Shown here in pieces: positions 24,960 through 34,501 of a DNA stretch of 42,840 nt. The notes beneath the pieces are model-generated. The model saw only the letters and a list, made by a program, of their open reading frames with translations. It did not search any database and was not told the origin of the DNA. Position 1 is the stretch's first letter; the number at the start of each line of letters is the position of its first letter. The position numbers and the translations under genes were made by a program. The DNA is from an uncultured bacterium (lineage in GTDB: Bacteria > Bacillota_I > Bacilli_A > RF39 > UBA660), in contig CASFPB010000012.1 of the NCBI GenBank assembly GCA_949296605.1, forward strand, positions 1-42,840. The letters are read 5' to 3'.

Positions 24960-26035
24960 CTAAATCTGTTTATATACATATTCCTTTTTGTAAAAATATT
25001 TGTTCTTATTGTGATTTTTGTAAATTTATTTATAATGAAAAATGGGTTGGGGCTTACTTAACAGGATTAAATAATGAAATTAAAGATAGATATATGGATG
25101 ATCCTATTAAAACTATCTATATTGGGGGAGGAACTCCTAGCGTTTTAAGTATTGATGAGTTAAAAAGATTATTTAAAATTATTAGCGTTTTTAATACAAA
25201 TGATTTAGAAGAATTTACTTTTGAATGCAATTTATCTGATATCAATGAAGGCTTGCTAGAAATTTTAAAAAATAATAAAGTAAATAGACTTAGTATAGGG
25301 ATACAATCTTTTAATAAAAAAAATCTTGAATTTATGGAAAGAAGAGCAGATTTTAAAGACGCATTAAAAAAAATAGATTTATGTCACCAATATGGTTTTA
25401 ATAATATTAATTTGGATTTAATGTATGCTGTACCTGGTGAAACTTTAAAAGATTTGAAAAAAGATTTAGATTTATTTTTAAAATTGAATCCTACTCATAT
25501 AAGCACTTATAGTTTAATATTAGAAGATCATACTAAGCTTTCTTCCAAAAATGTCAGTTATATTGAGGAAGAATTAGATTATGAAATGTTTAAATTAATT
25601 TCTAAAAAATTGAGTAATGCTAATCATTATGAAATTAGCAATTTTTCAATACCTGGTTATGAGTCAAAACATAATTTAGTATATTGGAATAATGAAGAAT
25701 ATTATGGCTTTGGTTTAGGTGCTTCTGGTTATATTGATGATATAAGGTATCAAAATACTAAGAACTTAAAAGAATATTTGTTAGGTAATTATGTTTTAGA
25801 AAAAGAAATATTAGGTTTAAAAGAAAAAATGGATTATGAAATAATGTTAGGTTTAAGAAAACTTAAAGGTATTAATATTTTAGAATTTAAAAATAAATAT
25901 AATATGGATATTGAAGAAGTATATAATTTAAAACAATTATTAAAAAATAAAGATTTAATAAAGAAAAAGGGATATATATTTATAAATCCTCAAAAAATTT
26001 ATATAATGAATGAAATTTTAATAAAAATAATTTAA
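24956..26035 (+). CDS. hemW: HemW-like radical SAM protein (heme chaperone)
   Basis: A 359-residue radical SAM protein. The N-terminal YIHIPFCKNICSYCDF carries the 4Fe-4S cysteines C12-x3-C16-x2-C19 typical of HemW; GGGTPS, the RLSIGIQSF strand and HISTYSLILE follow. HemN-specific N-terminal extension is absent, so HemW, a heme chaperone, is preferred over coproporphyrinogen oxidase. I use the ATG at 24956, overlapping the previous stop as ATGA, because it gives the usual MxxxxYIHIPFC start; a GTG at 24944 is closer to an AAGGA and cannot be excluded. In Bacillus hemW follows lepA directly; here two unknown genes separate them. Confidence 0.93.
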   Translation: MTKSVYIHIPFCKNICSYCDFCKFIYNEKWVGAYLTGLNNEIKDRYMDDPIKTIYIGGGTPSVLSIDELKRLFKIISVFNTNDLEEFTFECNLSDINEGLLEILKNNKVNRLSIGIQSFNKKNLEFMERRADFKDALKKIDLCHQYGFNNINLDLMYAVPGETLKDLKKDLDLFLKLNPTHISTYSLILEDHTKLSSKNVSYIEEELDYEMFKLISKKLSNANHYEISNFSIPGYESKHNLVYWNNEEYYGFGLGASGYIDDIRYQNTKNLKEYLLGNYVLEKEILGLKEKMDYEIMLGLRKLKGINILEFKNKYNMDIEEVYNLKQLLKNKDLIKKKGYIFINPQKIYIMNEILIKII

Positions 26036-26072
26036 TAATATTTGGTTATCCTATTTATAGGAGTTGAATATT

Positions 26073-26468
26073 GTGTTAAATGATTTAAAAATTATTAATG
26101 GAGTTTTGTCTCCGGAATTTGATATTTATAATAATATATATTCAGTTAATATTGATGAAAATGTAGATAAGCTAGTTATAGAATATGATGTAGATAGTGA
26201 TTATATAGTAAATATTATTGATAATGAATCTTTAGTTCCTGGAAATAATGAGGTGTATTTGCAGGTTATTAAGGATAATGAAATTAATACATATACTTTA
26301 CTCGTTTATAAAGAAGAGACAGATACAGTTGTTAATTATGACTATTTGTTAGAACCATTAGAAGTAAAAGAGGAATTACCTAGTTATGTGGCTCCATTAA
26401 TTATTGGCTGTTGCTCTTTTGTAATATTACTTGTTTTCATATTGTTATTTAAAAAGAAAAAACATTAG
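26073..26468 (+). CDS. Cadherin-like beta-sandwich protein with C-terminal membrane anchor
   Basis: A 131-residue protein. Residues 1-85 fit the bacterial cadherin-like beta-sandwich pattern (LNDLKIINGVLSPEF, then YNNIYSVNI, a VIEYDVDSDYIVNI strand, PGNNEVYLQV and YTLLVYKE), usually an extracellular adhesion/stalk module. There is no N-terminal signal peptide; instead one C-terminal helix (about 105-125) ends in FKKKKH. By positive-inside logic the domain would be outside and the tail inside, a reverse-signal-anchor topology. The GTG at 26073 is chosen because AGGAG (26059-26063) is well placed. It sits 37 bp after hemW; no promoter is obvious in between. Confidence 0.75.
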   Translation: MLNDLKIINGVLSPEFDIYNNIYSVNIDENVDKLVIEYDVDSDYIVNIIDNESLVPGNNEVYLQVIKDNEINTYTLLVYKEETDTVVNYDYLLEPLEVKEELPSYVAPLIIGCCSFVILLVFILLFKKKKH

Positions 26469-26540
26469 TGTAAATTTAATGTATACTTCTTTAAATAACA
26501 ATATTTTTTTTATATAATTGATTTAGAAAGAAGGTATAAA

Positions 26541-27305
26541 ATGAAATTAGAAAATAAAGTTGCTTTAATTACTGGGGGATATAAAGGAATAGGTCGTGGT
26601 ATAGTTGATGTATTTTTAAAGTATGGAGCTAAGGTTATTGTGTTAGATTTAGATGAATCTGTTAAAGATTTGAATAATGACAATGTTTTAGCAATAAATG
26701 TTGATATTAGAAATAAAGATGCTATAAAAAATGCAATAGAAGAAGGCATAAATAAATTTAAAAAATTAGATATTATTGTTAATAATGCAGGTATTTGTAA
26801 ATTAGATTCTTTTTTAAATATGAGTGATGAATTAAGAGATTTTCATTTTGATATTAATATAAAAGGCACATGGAATGTTACAAAAGAAGGATTAAAATAT
26901 TTAAGTAGTGGTAGTGCTATTGTTAATTTATCTAGTGTTACTGGTCCAATGGTAGCTGATCCAGGAGAAGTTGCTTATGCTACAAGTAAAGCTGCTGTTT
27001 TAGGATTTACTAAAAGTCTCGCAGCAGAATTAGCATCTAAAAACATACGAGTTAATGCGATAATGCCTGGATATGTGCATACACCTTTGGTTGATTCAAT
27101 GGCAGTGGATAGTAATCCAGATAATCCAAATAGTGTTATTGAAGGTATTGCTAATGCTATACCATTAAAACGTTTAGCTAATCCCAAAGAAATTGGTGAG
27201 TTAGCGGCATTCCTTGCAAGTGATGAAGCAAGTTATATAACGGGCCAAGGAATTGTTATTGATGGAGGATCTACGCTTCCTGAAACTACAACTATGGGAG
27301 TATGA
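26541..27305 (+). CDS. UcpA-like short-chain dehydrogenase
   Basis: A 254-residue classical SDR closely resembling UcpA-type oxidoreductases: TGGYKGIG cofactor loop (11-18), NNAG (81-84), SSVTG with the catalytic Ser near 131-132, Y146-x3-K150, and the distinctive C-terminal end GGSTLPETTTMGV which is nearly that of E. coli UcpA. An Asp-Leu-Asp after beta-2 (36-38) suggests NAD(H) preference, which is inference. GAAGG precedes the ATG; TATAAT at 26513-26518 suggests its own promoter. The substrate is unknown in the family. TGA ends the gene, again showing standard code. Confidence 0.9.
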   Translation: MKLENKVALITGGYKGIGRGIVDVFLKYGAKVIVLDLDESVKDLNNDNVLAINVDIRNKDAIKNAIEEGINKFKKLDIIVNNAGICKLDSFLNMSDELRDFHFDINIKGTWNVTKEGLKYLSSGSAIVNLSSVTGPMVADPGEVAYATSKAAVLGFTKSLAAELASKNIRVNAIMPGYVHTPLVDSMAVDSNPDNPNSVIEGIANAIPLKRLANPKEIGELAAFLASDEASYITGQGIVIDGGSTLPETTTMGV

Positions 27306-27379
27306 AATAAAGACTTTTTTTAAATAATATGATATACTATATTAGTAATAGTTTTTAATATGATTAAAAGGAGTTTTAT

Positions 27380-28246
27380 ATGAAAGATTCTAAAAATAAA
27401 AAAATTATTATTATAAGTGGTTTATTAATAATAACTACAGGATTTATATTATTATTAGTTAAAAAAGAAGATAAAGTTTTTAAAAAAAGTGAGACATCAA
27501 TAAATGTTACTGATGTAAGAAGCAAAAATAATGTAAATATTGATGATACTGATTTAGAAAATTCTATACTTAATAATGAGAATGTTTATAATGTTGAAAG
27601 TAATGATAATAATAAAAATACAGAAGATGTAAAGCAAGTAGAAAATAATAATGATAAAATAAAAGAAAAAGAAGAAAATAAAATAATCAATAATTTTAAA
27701 GATAATAAAAGTAACAATGATTTAAATGAAGAAACATTATCAAGTAATGATAAAATTGTAATTCAAACATTAAATAGTTCATTATCTGAAATAAATAATT
27801 CTTCTAGTAATGATAAAAGTTTTTCAGATAGTGCAAAAGCAACATTTATAAATATAGTTGATTTTATATTTTATGATGGAAAGATAAATGGAGTAACTTT
27901 TGATGAACTAACAGATAAAGGAAAGCAAGAGGTATTAAAAATTGCTCAAAAAATAGATGAAGCCATTGAAGAAAAGATCCCAGGATATAAAGAAACTATT
28001 AGTGAAAAGGCTAGTAATGCATTTAATAAAGCAAGTGAGCTTATTAAAAATGGTGCAAATAATTTTAGTAATTTTCTTAAAGAAAAACTTGGAGAAGAAG
28101 ATTATAATGCAATAATTAAATCTAAAGATGAGTTGGTTTATTATACAAAAAATGCAGTTTCTTTTATAGGGGATGTTGGAAGTAGTTTATTTAATAGTGC
28201 AAAGGATAAATTAAATTCTTGGTATCAAGATTTTAAAAATAAATAA
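27380..28246 (+). CDS. Membrane-anchored helical protein, unknown function
   Basis: A 288-residue protein with a basic N-terminus, one membrane helix (about 9-26), a ~110-residue Asn/Asp/Glu/Lys-rich disordered region, and a C-terminal helical domain (about 148-288). The C-terminal part has a FIFYDGKINGVTFDEL segment and several amphipathic helices (ISEKASNAFNKASELIKNG, FSNFLKEKLGEEDYNAI, SSLFNSAKDKLNSWY) reminiscent of apolipoprotein/LEA-like periodicity. By topology it faces outside. An extended -10 (TGATATACT, 27330-27338) and AAAGGAG RBS are clear. I do not recognise the family. The next gene starts 10 bp after its stop. Confidence 0.68.
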   Translation: MKDSKNKKIIIISGLLIITTGFILLLVKKEDKVFKKSETSINVTDVRSKNNVNIDDTDLENSILNNENVYNVESNDNNKNTEDVKQVENNNDKIKEKEENKIINNFKDNKSNNDLNEETLSSNDKIVIQTLNSSLSEINNSSSNDKSFSDSAKATFINIVDFIFYDGKINGVTFDELTDKGKQEVLKIAQKIDEAIEEKIPGYKETISEKASNAFNKASELIKNGANNFSNFLKEKLGEEDYNAIIKSKDELVYYTKNAVSFIGDVGSSLFNSAKDKLNSWYQDFKNK

Positions 28247-28256
28247 TAGGAATAAA

Positions 28257-28628
28257 ATGTTAAAAATTTATATTGCTCATTCAAGAGAAATTGATTTTAT
28301 AAATGAGTTATATAATCCATTAAAAAATTGTAATGAATTATCTAAGTATGAATTGATTTTACCTCATGAAAGGAAACAGGAAAATAACAATAATCGAATT
28401 TTTTACAAAAATCTAGATATGATTATTGCTGATGTTAGTAAGCCATCAACTGGGCTAGGTATTGAATTAGGATGGGCAAATGATGATAATGTAAAAATAT
28501 ATTGTATATATAAAAAAGGTTTTAAATATAGTTCATCTTTAAAAACCGTATCAAATAATTTTTATGAATATTCTAATGAATTAGAATTAATTGATATTAT
28601 AAAAAAGATAATAAGTGAGCATAAGTAA
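28257..28628 (+). CDS. Nucleoside 2-deoxyribosyltransferase-like protein
   Basis: A 123-residue protein of the nucleoside 2-deoxyribosyltransferase/Nuc_deoxyrib_tr superfamily. The core strand IYIAHSREIDFIN and the motif DMIIADVSKPSTGLGIELGWA, with E70 as the candidate catalytic nucleophile, are typical. Family members move deoxyribose between bases or hydrolyse modified nucleotides. It is shorter than canonical NDT (~150). It follows the anchored helical protein by 10 bp with TAGG as a weak RBS, and its stop codon lies in the loop of a terminator hairpin. Confidence 0.78.
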   Translation: MLKIYIAHSREIDFINELYNPLKNCNELSKYELILPHERKQENNNNRIFYKNLDMIIADVSKPSTGLGIELGWANDDNVKIYCIYKKGFKYSSSLKTVSNNFYEYSNELELIDIIKKIISEHK

Positions 28629-28642
28629 ATGCTCGCTTTTAA
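28613..28642 (+). terminator. Terminator with the stop codon in its loop
   Basis: A 10-bp stem (28613-28622 with 28629-28638, one G-U) with the TAA stop (28626-28628) at the end of the 6-nt loop and a TTTT run behind. Confidence 0.75.
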
Positions 28643-28643
28643 A

Positions 28644-28672
28644 TTGAATAAATTAATAAGTTATGCTATAAT
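28644..28672 (+). promoter_or_regulatory. Promoter of the beta-repeat protein pair
   Basis: TTGAAT (28644-28649) and an extended -10 TGCTATAAT (TATAAT 28667-28672) with a 17-bp spacer, 25 bp before the ATG. Confidence 0.75.
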
Positions 28673-28696
28673 TTTTTTATAGTATGGAGGTAAGTT

Positions 28697-30811
28697 ATGC
28701 TAGATAAAGAAATGTTAAAGGATGTAAAAGATGATCAAGAAGCTAGTAATGAGATAATTGAAATTGATGAAAATGAAGAAATAAATAATACACAATATGA
28801 TTTAAATGAAGTAGAAGACGATGATAAAAATAAAAAAGATAACAAAGAAAAAAAGATAAAAAAAGAAAGTAAATGGAAGAATTTAAGTAAAAAGAAAAAA
28901 ATAATAATAATTGTGACTATAATTGTTTTATTTGTTGCTGTTGTTGGTGTTTTATTATATTTCTTTCTATTTAAAAAGGATAATGCTAATAATAATGATA
29001 ACAAAGAACCATTAGTAATTGTTGAAAATGATAATTATCGTTATGAAGATGGAACTTTGATATTTATCGATGAAAATAAAAATGAACTAGGAAAGTATGA
29101 ATGCACTAATAAAAATGAAAATTTATGTTATGTTGCATATTATAGTAATGAAGATGAGTTTGATGTTCCAAAAAATGTATATGAAAATGGAGTCCAAATT
29201 GAGTTTAGAAGTGATATTTTAGCTAATAATTATGTTTTTATTTATGATAATACAAAAAGAGAAGATGGAAATATAATTTTATATAATATGGCTGATGAAG
29301 AAAAAGTTGAAGATTATTCTTTAGTAAAAAAAGTAAATGATGAATATGTAATTGTTAAAAATTTGGATAATGAATATGCTTTATTAAAATTTGAAAGTGA
29401 TAAAATAACAAATGCTATTGATTTTGATTATGATTACTTAGGATATATTAGTGATTCAAAATATATAGTTGGTGCCAATAATAATAATTATATTTTACTT
29501 GATATGGATGGTAGTGAAATAACTAAAAATATTCCTGGGGAAATTAAGAATTATGATGATAAAAATATAAGTGTTAAGATTGATGGAGATTATTATGTGT
29601 ATAATTATCAAGGTATTAGACAAAATGAAGAAGAATATGACTATATTCGATTTGTAAGTAATTATATAATTGCTGCTAAAAGTAAAAAGCTATATGCTTT
29701 TGATAGTGAAATGAATCCATTAAATTTAGAAGGTATTAGGATTAGTAGTTCAAAATATAATACTGAATTAATATTTAATGATGATTTATATCAAACTGGT
29801 AAAGAAGAAGCTTTTAATGCAAGTTTACAAGAAAATAAAATAATGTTGGAATTTGATGATGAAATAGTTTATATAAATTTAAATGAGGGAAATTATAATA
29901 AAGATAAAGAATATATAAGTTATTTTCAAGGAAAATTATATTTCTATAAAGATGTTGATAAAAAAGAATTATTGGGTAGTTATGCATGTAATTATGCTAA
30001 TTCAGTTGACAATACAACTACATCATTAACTAATTGTTATTTAGCAAAGGAAAGTGCTATATTAAATAATTCAAAAGATACTAATCTAGGATATTTACCT
30101 ATATATAATGAAAGATTTGTATTTATTGCTGATACAAAAAGTCCTAATGCTAATGATAATATTATTTTATGGGATTTAAAACAAAATAAAAAGTTAGCTA
30201 CATATAAACAAGTTGATGCTGGATTTTATAACAATGAAAAAGATATTAATTTTGTTGAAACTGGAGGAACAATTGTTCTTGCAAAAAATACTAGTGATTC
30301 TTATGGCTTAATAAATATTGAATCAAATACTGTTAGTGGATTAATTGCCTTTAAAGATGATGATGGAAATACTAATGTTTCTGCTAAAAATGTTAATGGT
30401 TATATTTTAATGAAACGAAGTGATGGAACATATCATTTATACGATAATAAAGGCAATGAAATTACTGAAGGTTTAACAACTAAAAATGAAATAGTTGATT
30501 ATAAAGATAATTATTTGTTAGTAAAATCTAATGATAATTATGTAATATATAAATTAGATGGTAGTATTGTAAGTAATGAATATAAATATATTATTTTAGA
30601 AAAAAATTATTATATAACAGTTGATAAAAATAATAATGTTGGTGTATTTACTTTTGCAAAGGGAAATGTAAATTTAGCTGAAGGTAAAAAAATAGTTATT
30701 GATGGTAAAGATTGTGCTAATGAAATAAAATATGGGGTTAATGGTAGTGTATTAGTGTTAACATATACTTATGGTGGCCAAAAACAAGTTGTTGAAATAA
30801 ATATAGGATAG
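28697..30811 (+). CDS. Membrane-anchored two-unit beta-repeat (WG-like) protein
   Basis: A 704-residue protein with a ~60-residue acidic then basic cytoplasmic region, one membrane helix (about 69-92) and a large extracellular part. The exterior contains two related units of ~280 residues. Each unit opens with a short strand, an EL-x2-YxC and a downstream CY (C137/C145 in unit one; C432/C448 in unit two), then strands such as YVFIYD...NIILYNM versus FVFIAD...NIILWDL, and WG-like hairpins (NEYALLKFESDKITNAIDFD versus SYGLINIESNTVSG). The next gene has one further unit. A secreted beta-propeller-like binding protein is the best description; ligand is unknown. RBS GGAGG and a strong promoter support the ATG. 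Confidence 0.72.
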   Translation: MLDKEMLKDVKDDQEASNEIIEIDENEEINNTQYDLNEVEDDDKNKKDNKEKKIKKESKWKNLSKKKKIIIIVTIIVLFVAVVGVLLYFFLFKKDNANNNDNKEPLVIVENDNYRYEDGTLIFIDENKNELGKYECTNKNENLCYVAYYSNEDEFDVPKNVYENGVQIEFRSDILANNYVFIYDNTKREDGNIILYNMADEEKVEDYSLVKKVNDEYVIVKNLDNEYALLKFESDKITNAIDFDYDYLGYISDSKYIVGANNNNYILLDMDGSEITKNIPGEIKNYDDKNISVKIDGDYYVYNYQGIRQNEEEYDYIRFVSNYIIAAKSKKLYAFDSEMNPLNLEGIRISSSKYNTELIFNDDLYQTGKEEAFNASLQENKIMLEFDDEIVYINLNEGNYNKDKEYISYFQGKLYFYKDVDKKELLGSYACNYANSVDNTTTSLTNCYLAKESAILNNSKDTNLGYLPIYNERFVFIADTKSPNANDNIILWDLKQNKKLATYKQVDAGFYNNEKDINFVETGGTIVLAKNTSDSYGLINIESNTVSGLIAFKDDDGNTNVSAKNVNGYILMKRSDGTYHLYDNKGNEITEGLTTKNEIVDYKDNYLLVKSNDNYVIYKLDGSIVSNEYKYIILEKNYYITVDKNNNVGVFTFAKGNVNLAEGKKIVIDGKDCANEIKYGVNGSVLVLTYTYGGQKQVVEINIG

Positions 30812-30819
30812 GTGAAAAA

Positions 30820-31746
30820 ATGCAAGATAAAAAAACATTAATTACTATAATTGTTCTCCTTGCAGTTTTTTTACCTGCTACTATTGCAGGAACTTATCGT
30901 AAGTTTACAAAAGATGAAAATGCTTTAATAGATGATAATCCTAATCATGATTTAATATATAATGATAAAGTATATTTTTATTTAGATAATGAATTAGTAT
31001 CTATTTATGAATGCGCTAATTGTTATAAAGTAGAAACGGAAATTAATGATAATGAATATCATACAAATTATTTTAAAAATGGCGATTATAAATTACCAGT
31101 TGTTTTAAATAAAAATTTTGCTTTAATTGGTGAAAATAATAAAAATTATATATATAATTTACTTTCAGGTAAAACTATAAGTGGATATGATGCAATAAAA
31201 AATTATAATGTTGAGCATACAGAATTTGTATTAATAGTATCAAATAATAATAAATGGGGAGTTATTGGTATTGATGAAAATGCAGCTCAATTAAAAATAA
31301 ATTTTGATTATGATTATATTGCTTTACCTAGTCATATTGTTAATGGGGTGCTTGATACATCTAAATTTATTTCAATGGCAAATCAAGAATGGTATATTTT
31401 AAATAGTGATGGAACTTCTGATTATCAAGCATTTAATTCTGAAATAGTAGATTTTAATAGTAATTATTACATTTCATATGAAAATGATACTTATCACATA
31501 ATGGATTACAATAATCAAGAATATTTAAGTTCTGTTAATAAAAGTGGTGTTTATGCTGTTTCAGATTATATTTATTTAATTAGTAATAATTCGTTATATA
31601 TTTATAGTGATTGTAGTAGTAGTCCATTAAAAAGTATAAATTTGCCAAGTTATGGTAATATATATTTCAATCAATTAGAAAGTAGTGTTGAAATTATAAT
31701 AGATGATAATTTGTATTATACTATTGAATTATCTGAGCTGGTTTGA
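30820..31746 (+). CDS. Membrane-anchored single-unit beta-repeat (WG-like) protein
   Basis: A 308-residue protein with an N-terminal membrane helix (about 5-24) and an extracellular domain homologous to each unit of the preceding protein: VYFYLDNEL...YEC then CY (C65, C68), FALIGENNKNYIYNL, and a classical WG-type hairpin NNNKWGVIGIDENAA with INFDYDYIA, matching AIDFDYDYLG upstream. AGGTGA precedes the ATG and only 8 bp separate it from the first gene, so they form an operon. It lacks the long cytoplasmic region. No function can be assigned; a partner of the upstream protein in a surface complex is plausible. Confidence 0.72.
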   Translation: MQDKKTLITIIVLLAVFLPATIAGTYRKFTKDENALIDDNPNHDLIYNDKVYFYLDNELVSIYECANCYKVETEINDNEYHTNYFKNGDYKLPVVLNKNFALIGENNKNYIYNLLSGKTISGYDAIKNYNVEHTEFVLIVSNNNKWGVIGIDENAAQLKINFDYDYIALPSHIVNGVLDTSKFISMANQEWYILNSDGTSDYQAFNSEIVDFNSNYYISYENDTYHIMDYNNQEYLSSVNKSGVYAVSDYIYLISNNSLYIYSDCSSSPLKSINLPSYGNIYFNQLESSVEIIIDDNLYYTIELSELV

Positions 31747-31764
31747 TAAAATAAATTTGTGTTT

Positions 31765-31947
31765 TGAAGATATTTGAGGAGTAAAATAATTATTAATTTT
31801 AGAGAGTTAGTGGTTGGTGTAAACTAATATTAAAGTTATTTGAAGGTTGCAAGTAGAAAAACATATGCAGCGATGCTTTAAAATCATGTTAAGTAAAATA
31901 AAGGATGGTAACGTCATAAAGGACTCCTTGGGCCATCCTTTTTATTT
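31765..31947 (+). ncRNA. T-box riboswitch leader (valine tRNA-responsive)
   Basis: The leader has the AGAGAGTTAG and TGGTTGGTGTAAACTAA motifs of a Stem I apex (31801-31826), the antiterminator sequence AAGGATGGTAACG with UGGU bulge (31906-31909) that pairs with tRNA ACCA, and a terminator formed by AAGGATGG (31901-31908) and CCATCCTT (31933-31940) with a T-rich tail. A candidate Val specifier GTT is at 31846-31848 in GAAGGTTGC. Uncharged tRNA-Val would stabilise antitermination and raise valS expression. Confidence 0.92.
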
Positions 31948-31977
31948 TGTATTAAATATTAAAGGAGAATGATAGTA

Positions 31978-34500
31978 ATGTTAGAAACTAAATATAATCA
32001 TAAATTAGTTGAAGAAAACAAATATGAAAAATGGTTAAGTAATGGTTATTTTGAAGAAAGAGATGGATTACCTCCTTATGCAATAGTTATACCACCACCA
32101 AATGTTACTGGTAAATTACATTTAGGTCATGCATGGGATACAACTTTACAAGATATTATTATTCGGTTTAAAAGAATGCAAGGATATAATGCTATTTGGG
32201 TTCCTGGTATGGATCATGCTGGTATTGCTACCCAAGCAAAAGTAGACGCTAAATTAAAAGGTATGGGGATTAATCCAAGAAGTTTATCTAGGGATGAGTG
32301 GCTTAAATATGCATGGGATTGGAAAGACGAATATGCAGAAAATATTCATAAACAATGGGCAAAGTTAGGTTTATCTTTATGTTATTCTAAAGAAAGATTT
32401 ACTTTAGATGAAGGTTTAAATAAAGCTGTTAATTATGTTTTCAAGACTTTATATGATGAAGGCTTAATTTATAGGGGAGAGAGAATTATAAATTGGGATC
32501 CTGTTGCAATGACTGCTTTATCAAATGAAGAAGTAATTTATAAAGAAATTGAAGGTGCTTTTTATCATATTAAATACTATATTGCAGGAACTGATGATTA
32601 TTTAGAAGTTGCAACTACTAGACCTGAAACATTATTTGGTGATACGGCAGTTGCTGTAAATCCTAAAGATGATAGATATAATAAATTAATTGGTAAAATG
32701 GTTAGGCTTCCAATCGTAAATAAATTAATTCCTATTATTGGGGATGAACATGCAGATCCTGAATTCGGAACTGGTGTTGTAAAAATTACTCCAGCTCATG
32801 ATCCTAATGACTTTGAAGTAGGTAATAGACATAATTTAGAAAGAATTTGTGTTATTAATCCTGATGGAACTATGAATGAAGGCGCTTTAAAATATAATGG
32901 TTTAGATAGGTTTGCTTGTCGTCAAGAATTAGTTAAAGATTTAGAAAAAGAAGGTTTGTTAATATCTATAAAACAAATTAAACATAATGTAGGACATAGT
33001 GAACGTAGTGGTGTTATGATTGAACCTTATTTATCAAAACAATGGTTTGTAAAAATGAGACCTTTAGCTGATAAAGTATTAGAAAATCAAAAAAATAAAG
33101 ATACTAAAGTAAATTTTGTTCCAGCACGTTTTGAAAAAATTATGAATCATTGGATGGAAATTACATATGATTGGTGTATTTCAAGGCAACTTTGGTGGGG
33201 ACATCGTATTCCTGCATGGTATAAAGGTGATGAAGTTTTTGTTGGAGAAGTCCCACCGGGGGATGATTGGGTTCAAGATCCAGATGTTTTGGACACTTGG
33301 TTTAGTAGTGCTTTATGGCCATTTTCAACTTTAGGTTGGCCAGAAATAACAAAAGATTTTGATAAATTCTATCCTAATAATGTTTTAGTTACTGGTTATG
33401 ATATTATTCCTTTTTGGGTAAATAGAATGACTTTTCAAGGACTACATTTTACAGGTAAAAGACCTTTTAATGATTGTTTAATTCATGGTTTAATTAGAGA
33501 TAAAGAAGGAAGAAAAATGAGTAAATCATTGGGTAATGGTGTTGACCCAATGGATGTAATTGAAAAATATGGAACAGATGCTTTAAGGTTTTTCTTATCA
33601 ACATCAACTGCATCAGGTATGGATTTAAGATATGATGAAGAAAAAGTAGCTTCTACTTGGAATTTTATTAATAAGTTGTGGAATGCCTCACGCTTTGTAT
33701 TAATGAATATTGAAAGCTTAAATAAAGACAATTATACATTAGATAATTTAAAAGAAGAAGATAAATGGATATTAACTAAATTGAATAGTTTAATTAAAAC
33801 CGTAACAAAAAATATGGAACATTATGAATTTAATATTGCGGGAACCGAGCTTTATAGTTTTATTTGGAATGATTTTTGTGATAATTATATTGAATTTGCT
33901 AAATTTAGTTTAAATGATTGGACAACAAAATCAGTATTATTAAAAGTGTTAACTTCTATTTTAAAAATGTTACATCCTTTTATGCCTTATGTTACTGATG
34001 AAATATATGATATGTTGCCAATTAAAGAAGAAAATATAATGATTAGTTCATATCCAGTATTTAATAAAAAGGAAATATATAAAGATTCTTTAGAAGATAT
34101 TAATAATAAAATTGAGTTTATTAGATTATTTAGAAATATAAAATTAGAAAATAAAATAGGAAAAGATTATTTTGTTTCTATTAATAATGATAGTAATTAT
34201 GATTTAATATTTAAAGTATTAAAGATTGCTGATAAAAGACTAGTTAAAAAAGAAGATAAAGCAAAAGTAAATGTTAAATATTTAAATTATGATTTAGATA
34301 TTTATTATGATAATGTTTTGAGTGAATTTGATAAAGAACAAAAGATGAAGCAAATTGAAAGTTTAAAAAATAGCATTAAACGAAGAGAAAATTTGTTAGC
34401 AAATGAAGGATATTTAAATAAGGCTCCGAAGGAACTTATAGAAAAAGAAAGACAAACGTTAGCAAATGAATTAGAAATGTTAAAAAATTTGGAGGGATAA
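31978..34500 (+). CDS. valS: Valyl-tRNA synthetase
   Basis: An 840-residue class I aminoacyl-tRNA synthetase. Catalytic motifs: HLGH (48-51) in [12 protein letters not shown], and KMSKS near 512-516. The CP1 editing domain ([19 protein letters not shown]) is intact, as is the anticodon-binding domain with [16 protein letters not shown] upstream, and a C-terminal coiled coil ([15 protein letters not shown]). The ATG at 31978 is 10 nt from AAGGAG (31962-31967); the ATG at 31969 is too close. It is under a T-box. Two bases separate it from the FAD oxidoreductase gene, so they are co-transcribed. Confidence 0.97.
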   Translation: MLETKYNHKLVEENKYEKWLSNGYFEERDGLPPYAIVIPPPNVTGKLHLGHAWDTTLQDIIIRFKRMQGYNAIWVPGMDHAGIATQAKVDAKLKGMGINPRSLSRDEWLKYAWDWKDEYAENIHKQWAKLGLSLCYSKERFTLDEGLNKAVNYVFKTLYDEGLIYRGERIINWDPVAMTALSNEEVIYKEIEGAFYHIKYYIAGTDDYLEVATTRPETLFGDTAVAVNPKDDRYNKLIGKMVRLPIVNKLIPIIGDEHADPEFGTGVVKITPAHDPNDFEVGNRHNLERICVINPDGTMNEGALKYNGLDRFACRQELVKDLEKEGLLISIKQIKHNVGHSERSGVMIEPYLSKQWFVKMRPLADKVLENQKNKDTKVNFVPARFEKIMNHWMEITYDWCISRQLWWGHRIPAWYKGDEVFVGEVPPGDDWVQDPDVLDTWFSSALWPFSTLGWPEITKDFDKFYPNNVLVTGYDIIPFWVNRMTFQGLHFTGKRPFNDCLIHGLIRDKEGRKMSKSLGNGVDPMDVIEKYGTDALRFFLSTSTASGMDLRYDEEKVASTWNFINKLWNASRFVLMNIESLNKDNYTLDNLKEEDKWILTKLNSLIKTVTKNMEHYEFNIAGTELYSFIWNDFCDNYIEFAKFSLNDWTTKSVLLKVLTSILKMLHPFMPYVTDEIYDMLPIKEENIMISSYPVFNKKEIYKDSLEDINNKIEFIRLFRNIKLENKIGKDYFVSINNDSNYDLIFKVLKIADKRLVKKEDKAKVNVKYLNYDLDIYYDNVLSEFDKEQKMKQIESLKNSIKRRENLLANEGYLNKAPKELIEKERQTLANELEMLKNLEG

Positions 34501-34501
34501 T

